In this document: one piece after another, positions 36,601-45,658 of the stretch
Numbering within the stretch: the first letter of the stretch is position 1
Layout of the letters: each line of letters begins with the position of its first letter
Notes under the pieces: model-generated
What the model was told of the DNA's origin: nothing
Seen by the model: the letters and a program-made list of their open reading frames with translations, nothing else
Database searches by the model: none
Position numbers and translations under genes: made by a program
Assembly: GCA_013398055.1 (NCBI GenBank)
Contig: VZRS01008300.1
Span: 378,623-442,622 of the forward strand
DNA: 64,000 nt
Direction of reading: 5' to 3'
Origin: Ifrita kowaldi
Lineage: Eukaryota; Chordata; Aves; Passeriformes; Cinclosomatidae

Positions 36601-39600
36601 TTAACGTAATAGTTTTTACAAAAATTATATTGGTATCTTTTCTGAGTTGAGTATTTAAAGTAGATATTATCTTTAAATGCACTAGATCATCACACTTATG
36701 ATTAAACAATGAATTAGTTTAACTTTGCCATAAGCATTTTTAGAGTTCCAAAAGGTGTGATGCGAACAGATAAACTTTTCCTGAACTGTGTTCTCATAAC
36801 CTAGCGGGATAGTTTGTTACAGATTTGGAATTATGTGGCGATTGCACAAGACAAAAATTAAACTAAAAGGGTTTTGTTCTTTTTTGAAAGTGTTATTACT
36901 ACTCTTTCACACATGTTCTTACATTGTGCTATGGCAGTTGTAGTATACTCTATTCAGCTACACAGTGATTTTCATGTTTCTTCAGAATAACAGTTAAAAT
37001 TAGGTATTATACTTTTTCCTGTCTTCTTTTTCTAAGTGTGGTACAGCTTGATTTTAGTACTTTCTCACATTGTTTGGTTAATAAAATATCGCTTTTCCCT
37101 CTGCCAAGGGTTTGACCATGAAAGTCTTTTAGCTGGAGCTATGCAGGTTGAAGAGACATTTAGTGAAACAGCAACTATTTTTCTGCCTAAACTTACTGCC
37201 TAAATTATAAATGCTATAAAAAAATGGACCACACAAATCTGAAGCAAAGACATATCCAACAAAAAAGCTGGGTAAAGCATCTTTGTTGCATTTTTCAGGT
37301 CACATGGCAAATGTTCAAGAAATGGACACATTTGGATAGTATGCAGTCAGAAACACAACTACAAGGGCATGATTTCTGATGGCTTTGTGAATGACGTGAT
37401 ATTACAACAAGGTGAATAAATTGAGCTTCTTGTTTCTTATTCAACACAGTAGGTCAGCACATACCAAAACTTTAGGGTGAAGTCCTGACTTTGCTGTACA
37501 TGCAGTGTGTCTTTTAGCATCGCCTTCCGTGGAGCCAGGATTCCACTGAACAAAGCCTAGAGGCTCAAAGCTTATGATCTACAGATGAGTGCTATGTCTT
37601 TACGGGTGTTTCAAGCATAGGCAAGCATCCTACATCCTGAAACCTATGATTTCTCTGCTTCCCTGTTTTGTATTACCAAGGATGTGAGTATGAAAAAAAT
37701 GCCCCCAGCTCTCACTGTTTATACAGTGCTGGCTACACTCATTGCTTCTACACCTGAGTACATAATCCTCCTTGACACCGTGATCTGCACAGCAGCTGGG
37801 ACTCAGTGTTGTAAACAGTTTTGCATGTGATTAAGGGCAAGCAGGTGACTGCTATCCTGCCGTGGCCAATATTTTTACTGCCAGCAAATGTTGAGTCGGA
37901 ATGGGGAACAAACAGGAACTTTTAAGCAATGAAAAAATAACCTGTCAATTTCTTTCTTGTTACCAGGACTGTTCAACCTGCTTTCCACAGACTTTTAAGA
38001 CACACATGGATAGTAGACTAATTCCTCCCCACCTGCACCCCACAGATGAATTAGACTGGAGAGCAAAAGTCTTGATGCAAGAACTTTTACATTCCTGCAT
38101 AATCAAGAGCCAATCCAGATTTTAGAAGTGTTTTAACAAATACTGCTAGTAAGTCCAATGTTTTTAATGAATATTTGATGATTCTTTCAATCTGTGTAGC
38201 AGAGGCTTACTGTATACATCTGTGTGATAACTTTAGGCTTTAGATAAGCAAGTACATTATTTGAATTCTCTAAAATTATTTTTCCTTATAATAGGTTTGA
38301 TTTTGATTTTTTTCCCCAGCACATGGATAAATCTATGCTACATAAAGTCCATTTAAAATAAATTTTTCCTGCTTCAGTCATGTTTAGAACCTTGACATTT
38401 AACAAAACAATCCTTTAACTGAAATGGAAGTAGTAATCAACTGGATAACCATATGTTTTAGAAAAAGCATCTACAATCAAAAGGTGCATAGTGAGGAACA
38501 CAGCCAGCTCTAATTCTGTAAAGCTTAGCACCTCTTGCACATATCCTTATCAGTGTTGTCAACTCATGCTTTTACTGCAAGTCTCATTATGTGCTGGCTT
38601 CAAGACTTGAGCTCTGAAGTCACGTGCAAATATTAGAAATTCTTCAGTTTTTAAAAACTAAATTTCTGATCTTCATAATGGCAAAAAAGATTAATATGAC
38701 TCAGATGAACCACAGTAGCATGAGAAAGATTATTATGTCTTTATACTTCGGTTTGTGTTCTTATAACTTGGAGAGTTGACATGTGAGCTTTGTGTTGCAG
38801 TCATACTTTAAGAGAGTTTTGAAGAGAGCTTGCTCTTTTTTTTTTTTTAATCTCGAGTGAATCAAAGAATTGCAGGGCAACAGCAGCAATCTTGTCTCTG
38901 ACACTTAATGATGACCTTCCCGGCTTCTGCTACATTTGGTTCATGTCACTTCTCCCTTTTCTGTTCTTCCCCTCTTACTCTCTAGGAAGGACACACAATC
39001 AGAGCAACTGATTAACAACAGAATGAACGTTCAGGCAACTATGGGAGACACTTTGTAGCCTCAAATTATAAACTTTAGATGCTTCTGTTGTTTCTGTCAC
39101 CTGCTTTCCTGTCTGAGGCTTTTGAACTGAGCCCACTGGAACATTATTAATTACACTTAAACAACTACTGTGAAGTAGGAAGCCACCTTTTATTAAAAAG
39201 CAACAACTATAAGAAACCCTCTTTAATCCCCTCCCCTCCAAACCCCACCAAAAGCCTTGACAGTTTAGCAGCTCTTCCCTGTGAACAGGTCCCAGGTGAA
39301 AATGAGCTATTTTGTAGATGGGTGCTGAACACAGCAGTCACTGTGTTACAAACAAAAACGCAAATTAAATTAATTTAAGGTGGTAGTTGAAAGAGAGTCA
39401 TTTTAAGGGAATGTCCTTTTGTGCTTGTGGAAATAAGTAAGTATACCAAGTGATTGTGCGAATTGCAGCAATTGTAGAGTGAAAGAGGATGAGTAAAGGA
39501 AAAACTTATCTCAAAAGTCTATCTGATATAATCAGGTGTTTTACCATCAGAGCCTGCTCAAGGTCTGTGGACAGAAACACAGCTGTGAAACTGAGAGCAC

Positions 39601-40836
39601 AAAGGACGGCTTGGAGTTCAAGATTACTCCTCCTGCCTGGGGAACAGGAGAGCCAGGCAGTCCTGCAGCTCCTAGGAGTGTATCCCCCTCCTCTGGCAGC
39701 TGCCCCACAAACACCAGCCCCACCTGGGCTGGCAGCAGGGGCAAGAGCTGAGCCAGCCTGGCTTTCCAGAGCTCTTGCATAGCCAAACCAGGCAGGGCCC
39801 TACTGCTTCTGCCAATAGCTGACTGATAGTTTCATAAACAACGAGAATTAGCCGTTTCCCTTGAACTGAGCCATCATGGTCCCTCTTTAGGAACAATTTA
39901 AAACAATGTTTCCGTGTGTCTTTTATGTACAAGAGCTGTATTTCTCAAATTTAATATGATTGTCCTGGAAACACTGCAGACAGGGTGCAGTAATTAACTT
40001 CTAAAAGTACTTAATACTTTTATTGCCAATGACCCATGTAAAGAAAGACATCTGAATGAGAACATCGCATCCAAATGGAATTTCAATGCAAATGAGCTGT
40101 TGCATTAAGAAAAGTGTGCTAAACAGCTAATTGCTTTAAATAGATGTTTGGCTGGAAGCAGTGAATAGTGTACTCATTTGACAAGGATGCAGAATTACTG
40201 GAATTTCTTTCTATGTATAAATACACATGAATATTTTATGATACTTTCATGCACGTGACACCAATCTGCATGTTGTTCAGCACATCTTACTGGAATAAGG
40301 GTGCTAGGTAATGTTGAATTTTGTTTTATGAGATCAAAACACAGGAGGACTTGCCATTTTTATGGGAATTTTAAGCATGATGTCTGACCACTTGGTTCAA
40401 GATGCAGCTCAAATTCAACTTAATTGCAGCAGGAAGCCTAAACAGTTGCCTAAGGAGAAAGGCACACATGCAAACAACAAGCAATGACCATATCCAGTGA
40501 ACATGCAAGAAAAAGGCTCTTCACTCAAATACTGTTTTTTTTCAAGGCTACAAACACAACCATTGGACTGCAGTTCTGCAACTACTTTATGATAGTCTTA
40601 ATACTGATGACAATTCTGCATGTTGCAGTCTGAACCGAAGCTCTTTACATACACTGAAGTACATCCCTCTGGAATGACATGGTCCCATCACCAAGGTACT
40701 ACACACCACTATGCTCATAATCCAAACTTCCCCACATTGATAAAGCTAGGAATTGACATTGCAAACTTACTTTTTGAATTTGTTTATTATCCCACTTTCA
40801 TTTTTCTTGATGTCATGCACCATCTTTTGAAGCTTC
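12560..40836 (-). CDS. BLNK: B-cell linker protein (BLNK/SLP-65/BASH), 21 of about 22 coding exons
   Basis: BLNK is the adaptor that Syk phosphorylates after B-cell or pre-B-cell receptor signalling. Its phosphotyrosines dock PLC-gamma-2, BTK, VAV and NCK, proline motifs bind GRB2-type SH3 domains, and its SH2 domain binds Ig-alpha and HPK1. I found 21 minus-strand exons bounded by AG and GT whose phases all agree: 1543 coding bases, 513 residues plus stop. With about 16 residues from the missing first exon the protein would be near 529 residues, longer than human (456). Order: basic N-terminal coil (exon 2), RRDYAS, acidic EEEQWSDDF, YENP, YVVP, YEPP, a proline block with KVPPKPK, YIVP, YIEP, an extra YEVP, a long Pro/Ser linker spread over micro-exons, then the SH2 domain with FLVRKSS, ending LIDSQNNTKDSTKL..VRVS. 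The start codon exon was not located. Exons are listed separately; numbering assumes one missing coding exon. Confidence 0.96.
13946..14101 (-). CDS. BLNK: BLNK exon 21: SH2 core
   Basis: 156 bases, phase 0 to phase 0. It begins DGSFLVRKSSGQDSRQPY; the Arg of FLVRKSS is the conserved phosphotyrosine-binding residue of SH2 domains. It continues through TLVVFYNRRVYNVPIRF to ALGREKSGEE and is bounded by TTTTTAG and GTGAGA. Confidence 0.97.
15130..15213 (-). CDS. BLNK: BLNK exon 20: start of SH2 domain
   Basis: 84 bases, phase 0 to phase 0, reading DAGVHSKAWYAATCDRKMAE then DALYRSNK. This matches the WYAGACDRK segment that opens the human BLNK SH2 domain. The donor is GTAGGT. Confidence 0.96.
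15784..15836. repeat. 27-base tandem duplication in a BLNK intron
   Basis: A 26-base word starting ACAAAACAGATTAAAGG is repeated exactly at 15784 and 15811 (period 27). No drift between copies suggests a recent replication-slippage event. Confidence 0.9.
17583..17662 (-). CDS. BLNK: BLNK exon 19: linker before the SH2 domain
   Basis: 80 bases; two bases complete the previous codon, and it ends in phase 0. It reads VPEAANHSLGASLPSS.. then a Ser/Thr run to SADQ. Low complexity and probably disordered. Confidence 0.9.
19395..19700 (+). mobile_element. Old CR1-like LINE reverse-transcriptase fragment
   Basis: On the plus strand around 19465-19503 the sequence reads LDFSGAFDTVP, close to the DFSKAFDTV motif of CR1-type reverse transcriptases. 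Flanking sequence is decayed, with stops and no long frame, so this is a dead fragment inside a BLNK intron. Its borders are uncertain, and adjacent sequence from about 19000 to 19900 may belong to the same element. Confidence 0.5.
20592..20623 (-). CDS. BLNK: BLNK exon 18: 32-base micro-exon
   Basis: One base completes a Lys codon, then PLLPKSSILP and the first base of the next codon. Acceptor TTATTTCAG, donor GTAAGTAT. With its neighbours it gives QKPLLPKSSILPKVPE, resembling the human QKPIPLPR region. Confidence 0.88.
21074..21149 (-). CDS. BLNK: BLNK exon 17: proline-rich linker
   Basis: 76 bases. Joined to exon 16 it reads EEKPTAPERQRSNQELPLPP and on to LPSGSQ, aligned with human EEKPIPAERHRGSSHRQEAV. 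Acceptor CTACAG, donor GTAAGA. Confidence 0.93.
21335..21560. other. GC-rich, CpG-dense island inside a BLNK intron
   Basis: A sharp GC-rich block with many CpG dinucleotides in the intron between exons 16 and 17, unlike the AT-rich surroundings. Open frames on both strands are composition artefacts. It could be an internal or antisense promoter, or an island kept unmethylated for other reasons; no TATA box or known exon marks it. Confidence 0.65.
21844..21886 (-). CDS. BLNK: BLNK exon 16
   Basis: 43 bases from acceptor TTTATTGCAG, phase 0 start, ending with one base of a Glu codon: KPCLPPRETLTANE. A nearer CAG at 21867-21869 was rejected because its phase does not fit exon 15. PCLPPR is a proline motif of SH3-ligand type. 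Confidence 0.88.
22851..22881 (-). CDS. BLNK: BLNK exon 15: 31-base micro-exon
   Basis: One base completes Ile, then KKTSNAVISP; ends in phase 0. The other two frames contain stops. Acceptor ATACTTCAG, donor GTAAGTTG. Aligns with human GKKPTTPLKTTP. Confidence 0.87.
23458..23530 (-). CDS. BLNK: BLNK exon 14
   Basis: 73 bases reading QRFNNTQESRFPAGAAPSPL then PRG. The AAPSPLPR core is the same as in human BLNK. Acceptor ATCTCTAG, donor GTGAGT; phases match both neighbours. Confidence 0.94.
23826..23853 (-). CDS. BLNK: BLNK exon 13: 28-base micro-exon
   Basis: Phase 0 start, reading DHEANNNDE plus one base of a Ser codon. Acceptor TTCTATTACAG, donor GTAAGTAT. Human has no obvious counterpart, so the assignment rests on splice sites and phase. 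Confidence 0.82.
23899..24382 (+). mobile_element. CR1 LINE, 3'-end fragment, plus orientation
   Basis: Carries the familiar CR1 3' landmarks in order: GATAAAGGGACTGGAGCA, GGAGCAGCTGAGGGAGCTGG, AGCCTGGAGAAAAGGAGGCT, TAAGTACCTGAAAGGAGG, GTGACAGGACAAGAGG and a worn terminal GATTCTTTGATT repeat. It is a 5'-truncated copy, usual for CR1, inserted in the intron just upstream of BLNK exon 13. It lies opposite to the gene, so it adds its minus strand to the pre-mRNA. Confidence 0.93.
25453..25474 (-). CDS. BLNK: BLNK exon 12: 22-base micro-exon
   Basis: One base completes Arg, then SRLHPKP; ends in phase 0. Acceptor with a good pyrimidine tract and CCCCAG, donor GTGAGT. At 22 bases it is the smallest exon found. 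The assignment rests on strong splice sites and on phase agreement with exons 11 and 13. Confidence 0.8.
26221..26316 (-). CDS. BLNK: BLNK exon 11
   Basis: 96 bases, a symmetric exon in phase 2 that could be skipped in frame. It reads FTKPLMFMPAQNTEHSHMHS then VTRESPKQDTS. Acceptor CATTACTAG, donor GTAAGTT. The opening FTKP continues the VTR of exon 10 and resembles human VNRSTKP. Confidence 0.88.
26657..26685 (-). CDS. BLNK: BLNK exon 10: 29-base micro-exon
   Basis: Phase 0 start, reading EKPSPPLVT plus two bases of an Arg codon. Aligns with human PPPEKAPMVNR. Acceptor TCTCTTACAG, donor GTAACC. Confidence 0.88.
27210..27235 (-). CDS. BLNK: BLNK exon 9: 26-base micro-exon encoding a YEVP motif
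   Basis: Two bases complete Glu, then VYEVPEEE, ending in phase 0. Acceptor TCCTATAG after a pyrimidine tract, donor GTGAGG. The YEVP tetrapeptide is of the YxxP class that Syk phosphorylates in BLNK, but human BLNK has no tyrosine motif at this position. Confidence 0.87.
27513..27548 (-). other. G-rich tract on the BLNK sense strand (C-rich on plus)
   Basis: The plus strand is a C-run region, so the BLNK pre-mRNA has several consecutive runs of three to nine G about 290 bases upstream of micro-exon 9. The spacing fits a potential G-quadruplex. Confidence 0.6.
28697..28777 (-). CDS. BLNK: BLNK exon 8: symmetric exon, counterpart of the exon skipped in BLNK-S
   Basis: 81 bases, same phase at both ends. 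It reads PVNRFMKTTKPAPPISPKPS then LTSDMQ. Human residues 203-225 (starting APMVNRSTKP), missing in isoform BLNK-S, align here. Acceptor TTTTTAG, donor GTATGT. Confidence 0.93.
29345..29424. repeat. Exact 38-base tandem duplication containing an inverted repeat
   Basis: The unit at 29345-29382 is repeated without change at 29383-29420. Each copy contains CTTTGGC and GCCAAAG arms separated by ten bases, so each transcript copy could form a short hairpin. It lies in the intron between BLNK exons 7 and 8. Confidence 0.9.
29575..29656 (-). CDS. BLNK: BLNK exon 7: YIVP and YIEP tyrosine motifs
   Basis: 82 bases, phase 0 start. It reads DNYIVPVDNDDDNYIEPTES then SMSLPTR. The two tyrosines correspond to human Tyr178 (YVVP) and Tyr189 (YIHP), Syk target sites and SH2 docking points. 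Donor GTAAGT. Confidence 0.96.
30135..30304 (-). CDS. BLNK: BLNK exon 6: proline-rich block with KVPPKPK
   Basis: 170 bases. It reads DNRTSHQQLPPINKPLPSTP, continues with many prolines, and ends KPKVPPKPKECSDDE. The VPPKPK motif is conserved with human QVPPKPKG and is of SH3-ligand type. Donor GTAAAG. Confidence 0.96.
31441..31597 (-). CDS. BLNK: BLNK exon 5: YENP, YVVP and YEPP tyrosine motifs
   Basis: 157 bases, phase 0 start after CTTTCCAG. It reads DSDYENPDDHSDSEMYVVPS, then EENPDDSYEPPP, and ends ISRGEYA. The three tyrosines match human Tyr72, Tyr84 and Tyr96, which recruit VAV, PLC-gamma-2, NCK and BTK after Syk phosphorylation. Confidence 0.97.
32477..32517 (-). CDS. BLNK: BLNK exon 4: acidic segment
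   Basis: 41 bases reading HADNEEEQWSDDF, matching human ADEEEQWSDDF. Two bases complete the Glu shared with exon 3; ends in phase 0 at GTAAGTAC. Confidence 0.94.
33482..33531 (-). CDS. BLNK: BLNK exon 3: basic/proline segment
   Basis: 50 bases reading LKKKPPPSLPRRDYAS, aligned with human LKVKAPPSVPRRDYAS. One base at each end belongs to a split codon. Acceptor AATTTACAG, donor GTAAGG. Confidence 0.95.
33532..40770 (-). other. BLNK: BLNK intron 2 (about 7.2 kb)
   Basis: Largest gap between identified exons. It holds an AC microsatellite near 34182-34197 flanked by TATATGTG words, an A/C low-complexity patch at about 34935-34980, and a mildly GC-rich stretch at 39600-39790. At 40086-40093 there is an ATGCAAAT octamer. 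I see no exon or clear mobile element in it. Confidence 0.7.
34182..34197. repeat. AC microsatellite
   Basis: Short AC dinucleotide run in BLNK intron 2, with ACATATATGTGT on one side and ACATATATGTGC on the other. Confidence 0.85.
40771..40836 (-). CDS. BLNK: BLNK exon 2: N-terminal basic coil
   Basis: 66 bases reading KLQKMVHDIKKNESGIINKF then KK, aligned with human LQKMVHDIKNNEGGIMNKIKK. This is the leucine-zipper-like N-terminal segment needed for membrane association in mammals. Acceptor TATCTTACAG, donor GTAAGTTT. It starts with the last base of a codon from the exon that carries the start Met. Confidence 0.95.
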
Positions 40837-43800
40837 CTGTAAGATATTAAACAAAGCCAGCATTAAATTACCAAGTGGTTGAACAGCCATTAATATAAAT
40901 TAAGAAAAATATGCTTAACATGTCTTCAACACGTAGTTTAATTGTTAAATCATTTGTGCATGAAGTTTTCCTCCCTTTTAAGAGCTCTTTAGCATTATTT
41001 GTGTCATCCTTCTTCTTAATACAATTACGTACATTATAAACAATCAATTTAAGAGTAAGTGCATCAGGAAAAAATAAATAATTGCCTAAATTAATATTTT
41101 AGAATATTTAAATGTTAACATTTTATCTAGAACTGACTTTACAACACTGCACAGCTATAATGAGAATGTCCTCTGATTTTTAAAATATAATGAGAATCAT
41201 GGACAAATAATTCACAAGCACATCTTTAACTCTTGCTGAATACTCAAACTATTAATTTACAGCAAAATGATACAGTGCTAATATAAAGAAATGAATTACT
41301 TATAGTTGTGAGAAACAGGTGTACAACAAAATGCTCCAAAATTTCCACCAACAATGTACTACACCTATAAGAGTAGCTTGGATTATTATCTAAGCTAACC
41401 AGATACATGAAATCTGAGGTGAAAAGCTCAGAAGAACTTCTGCTTTTCTGTTATATTTGTTGGGGTTTTTTTCCTAACAGATTCAGCTTCTGGTTCTGCT
41501 TGAAACATCACAAATAGCCATCATTTGCAGTTTGCTGTTTCTGTGTTGTGCCCCAGCTGGCACCTGGCAGTGTCTATAAATGAAAAGTAATGAGGAATGA
41601 AAAGAATGAGAGGAGATCTAAATGGTTTAGTTCTAGTTTGGGGAGAATGGTTGTCTGCAAGTGCTTGTATTTCTTTCAGAAAGGTTTGCCAGACTTCAAT
41701 TAGGGATGTATGTCAGCATCAGTTACATTTCTTTTGTTGTTTGTTGGAGATAGGACCCAAACACCACCACCTAAAACCTAATCGTAGATTTCTATCTGAA
41801 TATTGCTTATTGCTCATCGCTGACATGAATATATCTTTACATTAGCAAAGTTATGGGTTTATTTTGAGAAAAGGTGGGCTTTTTTCACATTACTGGTTTT
41901 ATTCTATATTCATATTGTCATCTTCACACACGCATGCAAATAAAATCCACCACAAAATTGATAAGCACAAGTACCTGAATTAGTTGGCTTTTCATTTGAT
42001 CATAATTAGGTGAATTGATTAGAGCTTCATGGGAGTTCCATGAGTCTTGAATAAGGCTATCATTTAAAAGATCATTTTATTACATATTTCTATTTTAAAA
42101 GGTGCATTTAAATTAGAGTTAATCACATGCACTGGTGCTATTATATTTTTTCCATGCAGAAGGACTGAAATCAAAACATTCCGATTTTTTGCATAGTCAA
42201 ATTTCTTAGAAATCTGCTTCTCTTATTCCGTATTCTTTTTATGGAGGTATTTAGATTTCTAATTACAACTTTGATAAATTAGAGAGTACCTAATATGCGT
42301 TTGTGTGAATTTTTTCAGTTTGTAAAGTTACGTAACTCTTATAGGAGTTGTTAGAACACCTGTTTGTTGCCCCTGGAGAATTTATTTTGTCTGAAGCATG
42401 TGAGAGTAAGCAGATAACCAGTATACTAAGTGGGAAGTGTAGGAAGTCATCAAGCACAACTGATCTCCAGTTCAAGTGGAATCCCCTTTGACCCATAGAG
42501 TTGAACGGCCTGCAAAAACCAGTCTGTCCAGTTAGCTGGAGGCTGAAATTTCTTGAGGTGCCAGGCCATATAAAAGACAACAACTGGAAAGTTTTATAAC
42601 GAGCTGTCTGTCTGATTTGTGACCTTAGAGAGACAGAAGAAAAAATGAGAGTCAGATAGAAAAGTCTATGGCAAGAGAGTTCTCCAAATCTTAAGGGACT
42701 CAGCCCCGAGCCCAAAGGCCATTCCAGAGTGATGAGGAAAGCGAAGCACAGAAGGGCATTTATACACCTGAAGTTTTGACTGAACCTACATATCTGACTA
42801 GCAGTAAAATACTTGTATGGCTCTCAAACACTTGAGATTATACTCCAAGTAAACAGGTTTGTTGTGAGAGGACCTTACCAGAGCAGCAGCCCCAAGAGTA
42901 CCTAGGAAATGGGGGCTCCCATGACCCAGCGTACGCAGCCCTTGTGTCAGGTACATAACTACAACCCTCTTTCTACACAACATGTCTGAGTCAGGACCTC
43001 GTTACCAAGTAATGTTTATTCCCTAGTGTTCTCTTGGGATGAGAAGATACTAGAAATACTCAAGGACCTCCATCAGCTAGTAGTACTCTAAATGAAAATT
43101 ATGAGTAATGCTTGTCTTACTTTGCATTGCATATAATTAAAGATAATCAAGAGGTAAAACTTAAAGTTGCTTCTTTAACTACAAGCTCCAACTCTTCATT
43201 AAACCTGCTTGGGATCTTTTTATGCAAAATCAGGTTTGCAGATCAAGGTGTAGTCTGTGTTACTGCTAATCTTTGAAAACACATTTCAGCAATAGGTATT
43301 TGGAGATACAGTGTACTTGTAACTGGTATAGACTGGATGGGACCCTTTGATCAGGCTCTCATAGCACACAGAATAAATTTTCAAAGTTCTGCAGGTAGTA
43401 AGTTTGGAAGTCTAGGCTGTAGGTGCTTCTAAAAAGTTTTAGGTTTCTTATAAATACATTAGAAATTCTACATGTTGAAAGGAGTAACAAAAAAAGACAG
43501 AAACTTGAAATAAAACACTTTTTAGCCCTACGTTGCTAGTTTTCATATCTTACCAATTTGAAACTCCAGCAATTCAGAATTACCAGATCTGTTGACAAAG
43601 GGGTCACTAGCTGTGAAACAGATGTGAAGGAAGGTGGGAAGTTTTACTGTTGAAAATACCATACATCCTGAAAGAAGGATTTGCTGTGTATTTGCAAAAT
43701 ACCCTGCTGCACTCAAGGACTGGCAGAGCTGCCTTGAGACAAAACAAAATGAAACAAACCCACTCTCTCTTTGATCTGGTCACAGCTCAGCTTATGAGGA

Positions 43801-44908
43801 ACATGGGATGATGAAGGGAGGATGATGAGTAGACCTGGCCTGTGACATATCCCCCCCTTCAAACTTCACCTGGAAGCCTTCGGCTCTTTTGCATACGCTC
43901 CTTCCTACAAAAGCTTTCCAAAGGTAAAATAATTTTTAAAGAGAAAAATGAAGAAGAATAAAGTGTGTAACAAATTTTCAACTCGGATGTGAGATGAGGT
44001 ACAGAGTCCCCAGACTTGAGAAAGAGAAGTCTGTCTTAATTTCAGACAGATTTGCACAATATGGAATTCTCAAACATTAAAACTAGTTTTTGAGAAATTG
44101 TATTTATGGGTATTATAAATCTGTGAAGACATTTACCAATATGTGTTATGTAAAATGTGTATTATGGCTCAGAGCAGTCAGCATGAGTGGCTCCCCAGTG
44201 GTCATGACAAACAGGAAATTTGTCTGCTCCTGGAAACAGGGAGGGATATCCCCTGTGCATGAGCAGCACAGTTCACCCACTTGTGCACAGTGAATGCAGT
44301 ACTTTGCACCTTCAGCACACACATCGCTTGTCAGTGTTTTATCTGTACAGCTGCCTCTGCCACACGGGGTGTGACAGTCCATAGAAAGAGTATTTTGTAG
44401 GGTCTCTGGAGTAGGCAGAGGGACACAATTGCTTCAGGGCGTCTGGCTGTGAGCACTTGCACCTGAGAGGGGTCCTGCTAATGTTTCGGGAAACAGGGCT
44501 GACTGCAGCATCAGTGGGGAGTGGTAGCAAAACAGAAACTAATTTTAAATTATTTACAGGAAATTTTCTCTATTACAAGTGTATCTATTTCTGTTTATCT
44601 GGGAGATGAGAATTATAGCTTTTTAAATTTCTGGTGTTTACAAGACTGTCTGAATTATCTGTTTTGCCTCTTGAGAAATCCCCATCTGTACTCACAAACC
44701 AGTTTCTTTAGTTAAGGGAGGAATTTTGAACATGATATATTCACATGTTTGCTAGGGCAGCTTTGCAAGCAATATTGACACATTCAACATAAAGGGACCC
44801 ATATGTTCCTTCTCCTCCTCCTAACATCAGTTAGGTCTTTAACTGATGAAGTTGAACTCGTTTTAAAATAGTACAAATAATTTAAAAAATAAATACACTA
44901 AGTCAGAC

Positions 44909-44924
44909 AATTTGCATGCAAATT
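44909..44924. promoter_or_regulatory. Perfect 16-base palindrome of two overlapping octamer motifs
   Basis: AATTTGCATGCAAATT contains ATTTGCAT (44910-44917) and ATGCAAAT (44916-44923) head to head. The octamer is the binding site of POU factors such as Oct-1 and Oct-2, which act in B cells. It lies about 4 kb upstream of BLNK exon 2. Binding is inference. Confidence 0.35.
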
Positions 44925-45636
44925 GCAGTTCTTATACATTTTTGGGTCCATCTGTTTCTCACTGACAAGACAACCTGTAGGTCTGTGCCTAGAGAGTCAT
45001 TCAATTTTCTGAAGATTCCTACATCCACCCACTTAAAGTAAGACTGTGGGTAGGTGTAGCACTCACTTTTGTCTTAAGAAAGGCAGACCACGTTTAAACA
45101 AAAAATTGTTGTTTCTCAGAGCTTTTGTTTGTTTGTTTGGGTTCTTTTTCAGGCAAATTCAAATACTTGGCATTAGAAACCTAGAATGGGATTTAGTAAG
45201 TGGAAATTTAGACTTGAAACAAAATATGTCCAAAAATACCCACTTGCCTCAGCTATAAAGTTTTACAGGAAAGAACCACAAAACATAAAGCAAGAATGAG
45301 TATAATGGAATTTGGAGAATAAAAGCAAAATTATTAGAAGACAAAAACCAAAACTCAAAGAGCAGAAAATTAAAAATTATTACAGCTACCTCTGTTAATT
45401 TAAAAAAAAAAAACACAAAACCATCCACATTAAAATATGAAACTAAAGAAAGAACAGCATGTCCAGACTCCTCCTTTATGGCTTCTCACAGCACAATTAT
45501 TCCACCACGTTCTCCCCAGCTGGTCTTTGTTTTGTGTTTCTATTATCCTTCGGTTTTATAAACAGCTATGCAGGTGACCAAATTAAGAAAGAAAGTTATT
45601 GTTTCTGGAAAAGGGGGAAGACTCCTGCTTCCTTTT

Positions 45637-45658
45637 GGGGGGGAGGGGGAGGGGGGAA
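45637..45658 (+). other. G-run cluster, possible G-quadruplex
   Basis: Three adjacent runs of 7, 5 and 6 G separated by single A bases, with another G-run about 25 bases upstream. The composition allows a quadruplex. Nothing else marks it as functional. Confidence 0.5.

Noticed and set aside
41482..41520. Minus-strand words reading NQKLN, a possible BLNK exon 1 (human SQKLR)
   Set aside because: A stop lies just upstream in frame, there is no Met, and the following donor is poor.
42290..42715. 141-codon minus-strand open frame
   Set aside because: No recognisable domain or repeat signature and no promoter signs; length is within chance for a 64-kb window.
44463..44515. Minus-strand Met-started frame ending at a GTGCAAG donor
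   Set aside because: Wrong phase for exon 2 and no similarity to BLNK.
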